Of a stretch of 64,000 nt of DNA, positions 42,807-51,003 are shown piece by piece. The stretch comes from Sphingomonas sp. 1F27F7B (GTDB lineage Bacteria; Pseudomonadota; Alphaproteobacteria; Sphingomonadales; Sphingomonadaceae): assembly GCF_005503355.1 (NCBI RefSeq), contig NZ_SCMK01000006.1, positions 62,001-126,000 on the forward strand. The letters are read 5' to 3'. Positions within the stretch are counted from its first letter, which is position 1, and every line of letters starts with the position of its first letter. The notes under the pieces were generated by a model. It saw only the letters and a program-made list of their open reading frames with translations, made no database searches and was not told the DNA's origin. The translations under genes and the position numbers were made by a program.

Positions 42807-43505
42807 ATGATCGACAAACGACCCTTTGAAACGCTCGGCCATGCCGACCATGGCTGGCTCAACGCGCGGCATCATTTCAGCTTCGCCGACTATTATGATC
42901 CCAGCCGGATGAACTGGGGCGCGCTGCGCGTCTGGAACGACGACGAGATCGCCGCCGGGGCCGGATTCCCGCCGCATCCGCACCAGGACATGGAGATCAT
43001 CACCTATGTCCGCCAGGGTGCGATCACGCACCAGGATTCGATGGGCAACAAGGGCCGCACCGGCGCCGGCGACGTCCAGGTGATGAGCGCGGGCACCGGC
43101 GTGCGCCATGCCGAGTATAATCTCGAGCCCGAGACGACGACGCTTTTCCAGATCTGGATCATGCCGCGCGAGCGGGGTGGCCAGCCGAGCTGGGGCGCCA
43201 AGCCTTTCCCCAAGGGCGATCGCTCGGGCAAGTTCGTCACGCTGGCGAGCGGCTTTGCCGACGACGAGGACGCGCTGCCGATCCGGGCCGATGCCCGGGT
43301 GCTGGGCGCCACGCTGAAGGCCGGCGAGAGCGTCACCCATGAAGTGGGCGCCAACCGCCACGCCTATCTGGTGCCCGCGGTCGGCAGGATCGAGATCGAC
43401 GGCGAGCCGGTCGATGCCCGTGACGGCGCCGCGCTCACCAGCGGCAAGACCTACACCATCACCGCGATCCAGGACGCCGAGCTCGTCCTGGTCGACAGCG
43501 AATAA
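42807..43505 (+). CDS. pirin family protein (YhhW-like)
   Basis: A 232-residue bicupin. The metal-binding N-terminal cupin has [20 protein letters not shown] (His-x-His and Glu/His ligands) and [13 protein letters not shown]. The C-terminal cupin has lost clear ligands, as in E. coli YhhW, a quercetin 2,3-dioxygenase. It may act as a flavonoid dioxygenase or as a redox-sensitive factor. AGGAGG lies before ATG 42807. The wrbA gene follows after 17 nt and is likely co-regulated by the LysR protein. Confidence 0.9.
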   Translation: MIDKRPFETLGHADHGWLNARHHFSFADYYDPSRMNWGALRVWNDDEIAAGAGFPPHPHQDMEIITYVRQGAITHQDSMGNKGRTGAGDVQVMSAGTGVRHAEYNLEPETTTLFQIWIMPRERGGQPSWGAKPFPKGDRSGKFVTLASGFADDEDALPIRADARVLGATLKAGESVTHEVGANRHAYLVPAVGRIEIDGEPVDARDGAALTSGKTYTITAIQDAELVLVDSE

Positions 43506-43522
43506 TCAGGAAGGGAAGCATC

Positions 43523-44149
43523 ATGTCGAAGATCCTCGTTCTCTATTACTCGTCCTATGGCCACCTCGCGAAGATGGCTGACGCCATGGCCGAAGGCGCG
43601 CGCAGCGCCGGCGCCCAGGTGGACGTCCGCCGCGTGCCGGAGACGGCGCCGTTCGAAGTGGCGCAGGCGGCCGGCTTCGTCGCCGATCACAGCCATGCGG
43701 TGCTCGAGGATGTGGGCGAACTCGCCGGTTATGACGGCATCATCGTCGGCGCGCCGACCCGGTTCGGCCGCATGGCGAGCCAGATGGCTTCGTTCTGGGA
43801 CCGTGCCGGCGGCGTCTGGTTCCAGGGTCAGCTCAACGGCAAGGTCGGCGGCGCCTTCACTTCGACTGCCACGCAGCATGGCGGGCAGGAGACGACGCTC
43901 TTCTCGATCATCACCAACCTGCTGCATTTCGGCCTGACCGTCGTCGGCCTCGACTATGGCTTCCAGGGACAGTCGGGCGTCGGCGAAGTGAAGGGTGGCT
44001 CGCCTTATGGTGCCACCACCATCGCGGACGGCGACGGCAGCCGCCAGCCGAGTGAAGTGGAGCTGGACGGCGCCCGCTACCAGGGCCGCAGGATCGCCGA
44101 GCTGGCCAACAAGATCGCGGCTTCCTCCCGCGAAGTCGAGACCGCGTAA
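43523..44149 (+). CDS. wrbA: NAD(P)H:quinone oxidoreductase WrbA
   Basis: A 208-residue flavodoxin-like protein. The FMN phosphate loop is [12 protein letters not shown], then [24 protein letters not shown] and a [20 protein letters not shown] segment characteristic of WrbA. It reduces quinones by two electrons in oxidative stress. Paired with a pirin gene behind a LysR regulator, a set often seen in proteobacteria. GGAAGG precedes the ATG. Its 3' end lies opposite the 3' end of the VanY gene. Confidence 0.95.
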   Translation: MSKILVLYYSSYGHLAKMADAMAEGARSAGAQVDVRRVPETAPFEVAQAAGFVADHSHAVLEDVGELAGYDGIIVGAPTRFGRMASQMASFWDRAGGVWFQGQLNGKVGGAFTSTATQHGGQETTLFSIITNLLHFGLTVVGLDYGFQGQSGVGEVKGGSPYGATTIADGDGSRQPSEVELDGARYQGRRIAELANKIAASSREVETA

Positions 44150-44844
44150 TCTCCCCCTCCTGGCGCGGTCTCCAGGGACGGCGGCCGGACCTCGTGTCCG
44201 GCCGCCGTTTTCATTTGCGCGCGCGGGGCGGCGGGAAGCGCCGGGAAGCTCGCCTGCGCCGCGGCGAAGCGGGCACGGGCGCCGGGCGCCCCCACCCAGC
44301 GCCAATGCCAGGGTTCCCAGCCCACGCCCTGCTTGTTGCCTGCCGGAAAGGAGAGTTCGAAGCCGAACTCCGGCGCCCGGCGCATCAGCCACTGCCCGCC
44401 CGGCGTGGATGCGAAGCACTGCTCGACGGCGCGGCAATGCTCGCCGCGCTGGACGAAGTCGATCGCATAGCCGGTGGCATGCTCGCTATAGCCCGGAGGC
44501 GCCACGAAACGGGCCCGCAACGCTGCTCCCACGTCGCAATCGCCGGCCCCGGCGCAGAATACACGGCGCTGATGCGCGATCGAACGGAAGCAGGACAGGG
44601 CACCGAGCGCGATTCCTTCCGCACGCGCCGCGGCGAGCAATCGCTCGAGATCGGGTACCGCCGCGCGCGCCATGACGCAGCCGGGCAGCGCCGGCACGGG
44701 CTGTAGGTCGGCCGGGGCCGCCTCCCCATAGGGAAGGTGGTTGAACAGGCGCGTCACGGAAGCGGTCGCGGGCGGCGGGGCATCTTCCCGGGCATACGCG
44801 GTCAGCGGCAGAAGCGAGAGCAGGGCCAGGGCCGAAAGACGCAT
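44077..44844 (-). CDS. D-alanyl-D-alanine carboxypeptidase, VanY/M15 type, with read-through tail
   Basis: About 255 residues. A signal peptide ([17 protein letters not shown]) is followed by the M15B zinc-peptidase core: [13 protein letters not shown], then [11 protein letters not shown] (SxHxxGxAxD) and EPWHWRWVG. It trims peptidoglycan side chains in the periplasm. The core ends near [12 protein letters not shown]; the last ~60 residues are translated from the opposite strand of the wrbA terminator and wrbA's own end (73 bp of overlap), so a lost stop codon is likely. ATG 44844 has GTGAGG 6 nt upstream; GTG 44856 is the alternative. Confidence 0.85.
   Translation of the reverse strand: MRLSALALLSLLPLTAYAREDAPPPATASVTRLFNHLPYGEAAPADLQPVPALPGCVMARAAVPDLERLLAAARAEGIALGALSCFRSIAHQRRVFCAGAGDCDVGAALRARFVAPPGYSEHATGYAIDFVQRGEHCRAVEQCFASTPGGQWLMRRAPEFGFELSFPAGNKQGVGWEPWHWRWVGAPGARARFAAAQASFPALPAAPRAQMKTAAGHEVRPPSLETAPGGGDYAVSTSREEAAILLASSAILRPW
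44178..44211 (+). terminator. intrinsic terminator after wrbA, within the VanY reading frame
   Basis: A perfect 13-bp stem, ACGGCGGCCGGAC (44178-44190) with GTCCGGCCGCCGT (44196-44208), loop CTCGT, then TTTT (44208-44211). It starts 29 nt after the wrbA stop. On the other strand the same bases are codons of the VanY gene. Confidence 0.85.
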
Positions 44845-44997
44845 ACGCAACCTCACGACGCTGCCGAAAGGGCATCATCCGTTCAAACGCGGTTCAAGCG
44901 AAAAGGCTCACGCAACTTTGCACATTGCTGTGTCGTTGCGCAGCTGTGTCCATAGGGTCCAAAATAGGCCCGCCGTTGCAGCAGAGGGAGAATGATC

Positions 44998-45747
44998 ATG
45001 TTTCTACGAGTTTCATGCCTTGCCTTGTCCGCGGTGCTGTTGAGCACCACCGCTTCGGCGGCGCCGGCACCGAACCACGCCGCGCCCGCCGCCATGCAGC
45101 GCGTGGACGGCAACAATGTCGGCCGCGTCCGCCACAGCGGGGGCGGCGCCTTTGTCGAAACGCGTCCCGGCCGCTGGGTCGAGTTCGCCGATGACGGCAC
45201 GCTCATCCACCGCTTCGACGAGACCAACCGCAGCCGCGACGCGGTCAACCTCTACGATCCGTCGCGCGGCGCGCGCGTGCGCCTCGACCTGCGCCGCGGT
45301 GACATTTCGGGCGTGCCGCGCTCGGGCCCGCCGCGTTTTCTCTACCGTATCACCGACGTCGACCCGCGCCGCTCCAGCGGCTGGGGCGACAATGGCGGCT
45401 GGGGCGAAGGCGGCTGGGGCCGTCCGGGCGGCGGTCGTCCGGGTGGCGGCGGCTGGGATCGTCCGGGCGGCGGCGGCTGGGATCGTCCCGGCGGTGGCGG
45501 CTGGGATCGCCCCGGCGGCGGTCGGCCGGGTGACGGTCGCCCCGGCGATGGCCGTCCCGGTGACGGCGGCGGCTGGGGCACCGGTGGCGTGATCCGCGAC
45601 ATCGAGGTCGGGCCGCTCTGGAACCAGTCCGACGCCGATCGCAAGTGCCGCGACACCGCCCGCGACATGCGCGGCGAATGGACCGGCAACTGGCGCACCA
45701 CTGTTCAGGGCCGCCAATCGGTCTGCTCGATCCGCTTCCAGCGCTGA
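44998..45747 (+). CDS. secreted protein with mannan-binding-lectin-like C-terminus
   Basis: About 249 residues. After a signal peptide (RVSCLALSAVLLSTTASA) is a ~100-residue N-terminal domain (FVETRPGRWVEFADDGTLIH, FLYRITDVDP). The middle is a Gly-rich spacer of repeats (GGGGWDRPGG three times, then GDGRPGD units). The C-terminal ~50 residues, IEVGPLWNQSDADRKC, GEWTGNWRTTVQGRQSVC, resemble the cyanobacterial mannan-binding lectin MVL domain, with its WNQ/DA start and GEWTGxWRTT core. It may bind mannose-type glycans at the cell surface (inference). GAGGGAG lies 8 nt before ATG 44998; ATG 44992 is too close. Confidence 0.75.
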   Translation: MFLRVSCLALSAVLLSTTASAAPAPNHAAPAAMQRVDGNNVGRVRHSGGGAFVETRPGRWVEFADDGTLIHRFDETNRSRDAVNLYDPSRGARVRLDLRRGDISGVPRSGPPRFLYRITDVDPRRSSGWGDNGGWGEGGWGRPGGGRPGGGGWDRPGGGGWDRPGGGGWDRPGGGRPGDGRPGDGRPGDGGGWGTGGVIRDIEVGPLWNQSDADRKCRDTARDMRGEWTGNWRTTVQGRQSVCSIRFQR

Positions 45748-45799
45748 TCGGTATCCACCACCGCTGGCGCTCCGGCGCCGGCGGTGGCATGGGCAGGCG

Positions 45800-46474
45800 A
45801 TGTTCAAGGATCGCGTGCTCTTCATCGACGGCGAGGCATTGGTGATCGACAAGCCCGCGGGCCTGCCGGTCGATCGTCCGCGGGATCGCGCGGAGAGCCT
45901 CGAGGACCTGCTCGACCAGCTGACCTTCGGCTTCCAGCGCCTGCCGGTGCCCGTCCACCGGCTCGACCGCGATACCAGCGGCTGCCTGCTGCTCGCCCGC
46001 AACCCCAAGGCGCTCAAGCGCTTCGCCCAGGCCTTCGAGACCGGGGCTGTCGCCAAGCGCTATCTGGCGATTCTCGACGGCGAGCCCGGAGAGGACAGCG
46101 GCACCATCGACCTGCCGCTGGCCAAGGTCTCGACGCGCGAGGAAGGCTGGCGGATGGTCGGCGATCCCCGGGGCAAGCCTTCGATCACGCGCTACAAGGT
46201 GATGGAGCGCAAGGGTGGCAGGAGCCTGGTAGCCTTTTATCCCGAGACCGGCCGCACCCATCAGATCCGGGTCCACGCCGCCGAAGGGCTGGGCGTGCCG
46301 GTGATGGGCGATCCCGTCTATGGCCGGGGCGGGCCGGCGATGATGCTCCATGCGATCGAGCTGACCGTGCCGCGCGAGGGCAAGGACGATATCCACGCCA
46401 CCGCCCCGCTGCCGGTGCGCTTCCACAATGCCGGGTTCGGGGCCGGGTTCGGGGCCGGGTTCGGCCGTGGTTGA
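45800..46474 (+). CDS. RluA-family pseudouridine synthase
   Basis: A 224-residue enzyme with the RluA catalytic motif VHRLDRDTSGCLLLAR (Asp nucleophile), VIDKPAGLPVD, and C-terminal TGRTHQIRVHAAEGLG. It converts uridine in rRNA or tRNA to pseudouridine; no S4 domain is present, so an RluA-like or TruC-like small enzyme is likely. The last residues GFGAGFGAGFGRG come from a 12-bp tandem repeat. It overlaps or abuts the arfB gene. Confidence 0.9.
   Translation: MFKDRVLFIDGEALVIDKPAGLPVDRPRDRAESLEDLLDQLTFGFQRLPVPVHRLDRDTSGCLLLARNPKALKRFAQAFETGAVAKRYLAILDGEPGEDSGTIDLPLAKVSTREEGWRMVGDPRGKPSITRYKVMERKGGRSLVAFYPETGRTHQIRVHAAEGLGVPVMGDPVYGRGGPAMMLHAIELTVPREGKDDIHATAPLPVRFHNAGFGAGFGAGFGRG
46430..46464 (+). 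repeat. 12-bp tandem repeat at the rluA-arfB junction
   Basis: GCCGGGTTCGGG occurs in tandem at 46430, 46442 and 46454, the last copy missing one base. In the RluA frame it codes GFGA repeats; in the arfB frame it would code GSGP repeats. It is a likely slippage hot spot that changes protein length without a frameshift. Confidence 0.85.
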
Positions 46475-46868
46475 AATCCCCGACGAGGCGATCGTCGAGG
46501 AGAAGTTCCTCGCCTCGACCGGGCCGGGCGGGCAGAACGTCAACAAGGTCGCCACCGCCGTCCAGCTGCGGATCGACGTGTTCAGGCTGGGGCTGGCGCC
46601 ACACGCCTATCAGAAGCTCAAGACGCTGGCCGGCACCAAGCTGACCGCGGGCGGCGAGCTGGTGATCACCGCGCGCAAGTTCCGCACCCAGGAGGCCAAT
46701 CGCGCCGATGCCCGCGAGCGCGTCGCCGAGCTGATCGCCAGGGCCTATGAACGCGATGCCAAGCGGATCAAGACCAAGCCCAGCAAGGCCGCCAAGGCGC
46801 GGCGGGTGGACGAGAAGAAGGGCCGCAGCGCAGTGAAGGCGGGCCGGGGCAAGGTGCGGCTCGACTAG
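46467..46868 (+). CDS. arfB: alternative ribosome-rescue factor ArfB
   Basis: A protein of about 133 residues. The peptide-release motif is GPGGQNVNKVATAVQLRID and the C-terminal ~45 residues are a basic tail (RDAKRIKTKPSKAAKARR) that enters the empty mRNA channel. It frees stalled ribosomes by hydrolysing peptidyl-tRNA. GTG 46467 starts just before EIPDEAIVEEKF and overlaps the rluA stop by 8 nt; ATG 46428 would add a GSGP-repeat leader of 13 residues. The gene is translationally linked to rluA either way. Confidence 0.9.
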   Translation: MVEIPDEAIVEEKFLASTGPGGQNVNKVATAVQLRIDVFRLGLAPHAYQKLKTLAGTKLTAGGELVITARKFRTQEANRADARERVAELIARAYERDAKRIKTKPSKAAKARRVDEKKGRSAVKAGRGKVRLD

Positions 46869-47383
46869 GGCGGGCCGCGCTCGATGCCCGAGCCTTTGCG
46901 AGCCGCGGCGGCTCCTGCCTATATCGCCGACGGACCGAATCACCGGAGCTGTCGCAAGAGTCGCCAAAGGTAGCGAAAGTCGCCCATGGACCCTCTCTTT
47001 GCGGCGGCTCATTTTCCCTCCTTTCCCGGAAACGCGCCGCATCCCGCAACATCCTTGCGCGCGCGTGATCCTATCTTTCCAACAGCACCAAAAAGAGCGG
47101 CCGGGCATGACCCTGGCTGCGCGAGCCAAGCAGGCGAAATCCTACATTGCAAGTGGTGGGCGGCCGGGCGATTCGGGACCGGACATCCTGGAGTTAAATC
47201 TCGATCAAGACTTTGATTTCTTTCGTCATCCCCGCGCAGGCGGGGATCCAGGGCCAAGAGTGGGGTGCGTGCGGCGGGGCCAACCCTCTCCGGAGAGCGT
47301 TCGCGTGATGGCATCCATATCCCGCACTATCCTGGATCCCCGCCTGCGCGGGGAGGACAAGGTTTGCTGAAGGAGTCTTGACC
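46869..47383. other. 515-bp intergenic region with simple and palindromic repeats
   Basis: 46946-46985 is a run of related GTCGC / AAG words (tcgcaagagtcgcc...gcgaaagtcgcc). 47224-47358 holds the inverted REP pair. A frame from ATG 47107 gives some 38 residues (TLAARAKQAKSYIASGG) before it runs into the translated repeat; it has no clear ribosome site or family and is not called. Confidence 0.6.
47224..47358. repeat. inverted pair of CATCCCCGC-type palindromic repeats with long spacer
   Basis: CGTCATCCCCGC...GGGGATCCAG starts at 47224; the mirror unit CTGGATCCCCGC...GCGGGGAGGAC ends at 47358. The spacer is about 80 bp, longer than in the pairs at 27706 and 36874. It lies just beyond the 3' end of the AraC-type gene and may terminate it. 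Confidence 0.85.
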
Positions 47384-48439
47384 CTAGCCTTCCCGCTCCT
47401 GCCAGCCGCGCGGGCTGGTGCCGGTCCAGCGCTTGAAGGCGCGGGAGAAGGCGCTGGGATCGGAGAAGCCGATCAAATAGGCGGTCTCGTTCACCGAAGT
47501 CCGGCCGCCGCTCAGATAGTTCAGCGCCATGCGATGGCGGAGCGCGTCGAGCAGGGCTTCATAGCCCATATCCTCGTCCTTCAGCCGGCGCTGGAGCGAG
47601 CGCCGGCTGGTGCCGAGCTTCCGGGCGACTGTCTCCATCGCGACATCGCCCTTGTGGAGCATCGGAATCAGCACGGCTTCGACCCGGCCGCGCATCGACT
47701 TGGCATTCTCCAGCTCGCGCATCAGCCGGTCGGCACGTTCGCTGAGCACTCCGAAGGCGTAGCGGCTGGGATTGTGCAGCTCGATACCGAGCCAGGACGG
47801 ATCGATCCGGATCGCGTTGCGATCGCTGGCGAACGTCACCGGCGTGCCGAAGACGGCCGCATATTCGGCGGCATGGGCCGGGGCGGGATGGGTGACGTGC
47901 ACGGCCAGCGCGAAGGGCGCGTCGGGGAAGTGACGCCGGGTTTCGCCGATGAAGCGCGCCCAGGTCGCCTCGGTCATTTCGGGAAAGGCGTCCGGATCGG
48001 CGCGGATATCGGTCAGCCAGGTGCCGCCGTCGCGCTGCTCGATCCGGAAGCGCGGGCCGGTCATCGCCAGATCGACTTCGGCGACGAGCCGGCCATAGCG
48101 GTTCAGCTCGGCCAGCGCCTCGCCCATGGTTGGGGCCGCATAGCAGATCAGGCCCACCACCGAGAATTCGCGAAAGTCGTTGCCCGCGCCCAGGTGCAGC
48201 GCGAGCCCGGGCATGCGGCACAGCGCCTGTGCGGTGTGCATCAGCGCCTGGTAGCGGGCGAAGGGCACGCGGGCATCGGGATCGGCGAGGCCGGCCGGAT
48301 CGATCCCCGATCGCCGCGCCAGTGCGTCTGCATCGGCGCCGCGCGCCAGGGCGAAGCGCCACAGATAGCCGGCATAGCCCGCCGAGACGGTCGGCGCTCC
48401 TTGGCGCGCAAAGTCATGCTTTCCGGTCGGCGCGGTCAT
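47384..48439 (-). CDS. AraC-family regulator with arabinose-binding-type N-terminal domain (OruR-like)
   Basis: A 351-residue regulator. The first ~220 residues match the AraC 'arabinose-binding domain' type: YAGYLWRFALARGADADAL, PFARYQALMHTAQALC, AVHVTHPAPAHAAEYAAVFG. The C-terminal helix-turn-helix pair is GDVAMETVARKLGTSRRSLQ and NETAYLIGFSDPSAFSRAFK, then TGTSPRGWQ. Relatives include OruR and transcriptional activators of lipid or amino-acid catabolism. ATG 48439 is placed at MTAPTGKHDF; the frame runs on upstream as a long antisense frame. Divergent from the DUF2306 membrane gene, its possible target. Confidence 0.87.
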   Translation of the reverse strand: MTAPTGKHDFARQGAPTVSAGYAGYLWRFALARGADADALARRSGIDPAGLADPDARVPFARYQALMHTAQALCRMPGLALHLGAGNDFREFSVVGLICYAAPTMGEALAELNRYGRLVAEVDLAMTGPRFRIEQRDGGTWLTDIRADPDAFPEMTEATWARFIGETRRHFPDAPFALAVHVTHPAPAHAAEYAAVFGTPVTFASDRNAIRIDPSWLGIELHNPSRYAFGVLSERADRLMRELENAKSMRGRVEAVLIPMLHKGDVAMETVARKLGTSRRSLQRRLKDEDMGYEALLDALRHRMALNYLSGGRTSVNETAYLIGFSDPSAFSRAFKRWTGTSPRGWQEREG

Positions 48440-48493
48440 GTCCGCCGCCAGTCTCACCGGGTTATCGCCCTGCTGGCAAGTCCGGGAGGGAAG

Positions 48494-49300
48494 ATGACCG
48501 ACAAGACCGTCGCGGCGTGGAGCGGAAAGGCGCTCAAGGGCTCCGCCCTCTTCTGGTTCGCCGTCGCCACGATCGGCCAACTCGCCTTCGTCGTCTATAT
48601 CGTCGGCTTCTACGGCCGGGCCGCGGTGGAGGGCGATTTCGAGCGGTGGAACGAAGTACTGGTCGGCGGCTATGTTCCCGGCGGGCTGGCCGGCAACCTC
48701 GTCCTGGCGATGCATCTGCTGCTCGCCGCCGTCATCACGCTGGGCGGGCCGCTCCAGCTCGTTCCCGCGATCCGCCGCCGCTGGCCGCGTTTCCATCGCT
48801 GGAACGGCCGCGCCTATATGCTCACCGCGCTGCTGATCAGCCTTGGCGGGCTCTACATGGTGTGGACCCGGGGCACGGCGGGCGGCCCGTCGCTGCGGAT
48901 CGGGATCAGCCTGAACGGGCTGATGATCATCGGCGCGGCAATGGTCGCGTGGCGCCTTGCCCGCCGGCGCCGCTTCGCCGAGCATCGCCGCTGGGCGCTT
49001 CGCAGCTTCGTACTGGCGAGCGGCGTGTGGTTCTTCCGCGTCGGGCTGATGTTCTGGATCCTTGCCAATCGCGGGCCGGTGGGCATCGGGCCGGACTTTG
49101 ACGGCCCCTTCGTCCGCGCCTGGGCCTTTGGCTGTTATCTCGCGCCGCTGGCGATGCTCGAACTCTATCTGGCCGCCGAACGGCGCGGTCCACTGCCGCG
49201 CTTCGCCGCCGCCGCGGGGCTGGGGCTGCTTACCCTTGCGGCCGGGATCGGCATCTTCGGGGCAGTGATGGCGATGTGGCTGCCGCGCCTGCTCGGCTGA
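48494..49300 (+). CDS. DUF2306 family membrane protein
   Basis: A 268-residue polytopic membrane protein with about seven helices (LFWFAVATIGQLAFVVYIVG, LVLAMHLLLAAVITLGG, YMLTALLISLGGLYMVW, LMIIGAAMVAWRLA, VLASGVWFFRVGLMFWILA and a last one at the C-terminus). The region FHRWNGRAYM and AEHRRWALRSFVL, with two conserved His, is typical of DUF2306; the family may bind haem or act on lipids, but no function is known. GGGAGGGAAG precedes ATG 48494. Confidence 0.78.
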   Translation: MTDKTVAAWSGKALKGSALFWFAVATIGQLAFVVYIVGFYGRAAVEGDFERWNEVLVGGYVPGGLAGNLVLAMHLLLAAVITLGGPLQLVPAIRRRWPRFHRWNGRAYMLTALLISLGGLYMVWTRGTAGGPSLRIGISLNGLMIIGAAMVAWRLARRRRFAEHRRWALRSFVLASGVWFFRVGLMFWILANRGPVGIGPDFDGPFVRAWAFGCYLAPLAMLELYLAAERRGPLPRFAAAAGLGLLTLAAGIGIFGAVMAMWLPRLLG

Positions 49301-49330
49301 CCCCTCCCGCCTGGGGATCGGATCGACTAT

Positions 49331-49825
49331 ATGGGCGCGATGTATGCCTTCGATATCGACACCGCCGACAAGACCGAGCTCTATCGCGACCTCGCCGCCG
49401 CGCTCGACGCGCTCACCGCCGACGAGCCCGACGCGATCGCCAACATGGCGAACGTCGCGGCGCTGATCTGGCAGTATCTGCCCGATCTCAACTGGGCGGG
49501 CTTCTATCGCAATGTGCGTGACGAGCTGGTGCTCGGTCCGTTCCAGGGCAAGGCCGCCTGCATCCGCATTCCCTTCGGCAAGGGGGTGTGCGGTGCCGCC
49601 GCCGCGACGCGCGAGACGCAGCTGGTCGAAGACGTGCACGCCTTTCCCGGCCATATCGCCTGCGACGCGGCCAGCCGGTCCGAGCTGGTCGTGCCGATCG
49701 TCGTCCAGGGCGCGCTGATCGGGGTGCTCGACCTCGACAGCCCCAATCCTGCGCGCTTCGACGCCGGCGACGCTGCCGGCTGCGAGGCGCTGATGCGCAT
49801 CCTGGGTCCCCGTCTGGTCGGCTGA
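49331..49825 (+). CDS. msrC: free methionine-(R)-sulfoxide reductase (GAF domain)
   Basis: A 164-residue GAF-fold protein with the fRMsr signature: NWAGFYRNVRDELVLGPFQG, then AACIRIPFGKGVCGAAA and HIACDAASRSELVVPI, ending VLDLDSPNPARFD. The three Cys match the positions used for the reductase and resolving residues in E. coli. It reduces free Met-R-sulfoxide with thioredoxin. The TG..CG start at 49331 is an ATG; no overlap with neighbours. Confidence 0.92.
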   Translation: MGAMYAFDIDTADKTELYRDLAAALDALTADEPDAIANMANVAALIWQYLPDLNWAGFYRNVRDELVLGPFQGKAACIRIPFGKGVCGAAAATRETQLVEDVHAFPGHIACDAASRSELVVPIVVQGALIGVLDLDSPNPARFDAGDAAGCEALMRILGPRLVG

Positions 49826-49942
49826 CCCGGATCGGGACTCCGTTAAGCATAGGCAAAAGTGGCGCCCCGCAGATACGGGGTTTAATCCTTTGGAAACCAT
49901 GGGGGCAGTGCGCGCTCCGGCATGGGACGAAGGAGTATCGAT

Positions 49943-50914
49943 ATGCGTCACCTGTTGAAGCCGGCCCTGATGGCCTCGGCGCTGCTGGCCGCAATGCCTG
50001 CGGCTGCGCAGGTGGCGCCCGGCCCAGCCTGGGGCGGCAGCGGTGGTCCGATCCCGGCCCCCGGGGGTGTCTATGGCGGGCGCAGCGTGCCGATGCCGCC
50101 GCCGCCGCGCGTTCCCGGGCCGCCGCCCGTCGTCCAGAATGGCCCGGGCGTGCCGACCGCCGGCGCGCGCGTCTGGCAGAATGGCCGCTGGATGGCGCTG
50201 CCGCCGCGCGGCCATGGCCAGGCCGTCCAGCGGAACGGCAATCGCTGGGGCGGCATGATCGGCGGTCGCTGGTATGCCGGCGCGCAGGCGCCCGGTGGCT
50301 GGAACGGCTATCGCCGGCTCGGTCGGGGCCAGCATCTGCCCAGCTATTGGATGGGCGGCGGCTTCCGCATTCCCGACTATCTGAGCTGGGGGCTCGCCGC
50401 GCCGCCTGCCGGCTATTTCTGGGTCCGCTATTATGACGATGCCGTGCTCGCCGACGATCGCGGCGACGTGTGGGATTCGGTGAGCGGCATCGGCTGGGCC
50501 GATGCGGATGCCTGGGCCGATTCGAGCGGCGGCTATTCGAGCGCCTATCGCTATTCCGGCACGGGCGCGGGCTATCGCGAGCCCATCCAGCCGATCGATC
50601 CCAATGATTATTATGACGGATATCCCGGGGACTATGCGCCGCCGGCCCCGCCGCCGGGTGTGCAGGTCCAGGGCTATTATGGTTCCGGCGGCGCCTATTA
50701 TGGTGCGGGCGGCTACCAGTCCGGCGCCTATTATTACGGCGCGCCCATGGGCTCGACCGTGATCGTCACCATGCCCGCCGTGACCACGACCACTGTCGTG
50801 ACCGAGGAAGTGACGACCAGCTATGTCCGCGCGGCGTCGCGCCGAGTAGTGCGCAAGGCGCCGGTGCGGCGGTACAAGCCCCGGGTGCAGTGCTGCGTCT
50901 GCGGCTGCCGCTGA
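49943..50914 (+). CDS. RcnB-family periplasmic protein with Cys-rich tail
   Basis: About 323 residues. Signal peptide LLKPALMASALLAAMPAAAQ, then a Pro/Gly-rich segment, then the RcnB-like core: YFWVRYYDDAVLADDRGDVWD. A Tyr/Gly-rich stretch (QGYYGSGGAYYGAGG) leads to a Thr/Val segment and the C-terminus YKPRVQCCVCGCR, whose CCxCxC cluster could bind a metal. RcnB modulates nickel/cobalt export in E. coli, but similar domains are common in sphingomonads without that link. AAGGAG lies 8 nt before ATG 49943. Confidence 0.75.
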   Translation: MRHLLKPALMASALLAAMPAAAQVAPGPAWGGSGGPIPAPGGVYGGRSVPMPPPPRVPGPPPVVQNGPGVPTAGARVWQNGRWMALPPRGHGQAVQRNGNRWGGMIGGRWYAGAQAPGGWNGYRRLGRGQHLPSYWMGGGFRIPDYLSWGLAAPPAGYFWVRYYDDAVLADDRGDVWDSVSGIGWADADAWADSSGGYSSAYRYSGTGAGYREPIQPIDPNDYYDGYPGDYAPPAPPPGVQVQGYYGSGGAYYGAGGYQSGAYYYGAPMGSTVIVTMPAVTTTTVVTEEVTTSYVRAASRRVVRKAPVRRYKPRVQCCVCGCR

Positions 50915-51003
50915 TCGTCGGCGGCGCCGGCGCGAATTCGAACCGCGGAAGCCTGGCGAGTTTGCACTGGCGCGCGTGCCCCCGGTGACGGGCTCCTGAG
51001 GGG

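Noticed and set aside
45415..45580. Regular repeats suggesting a CRISPR array
   Set aside because: The units are contiguous, in frame with the secreted protein and without unique spacers; they encode the GGGGWDRPGG spacer.
47107..47370. ORF starting TLAARAKQAKSYIASGG
   Set aside because: More than half of it is translated REP sequence, with no ribosome site or family.
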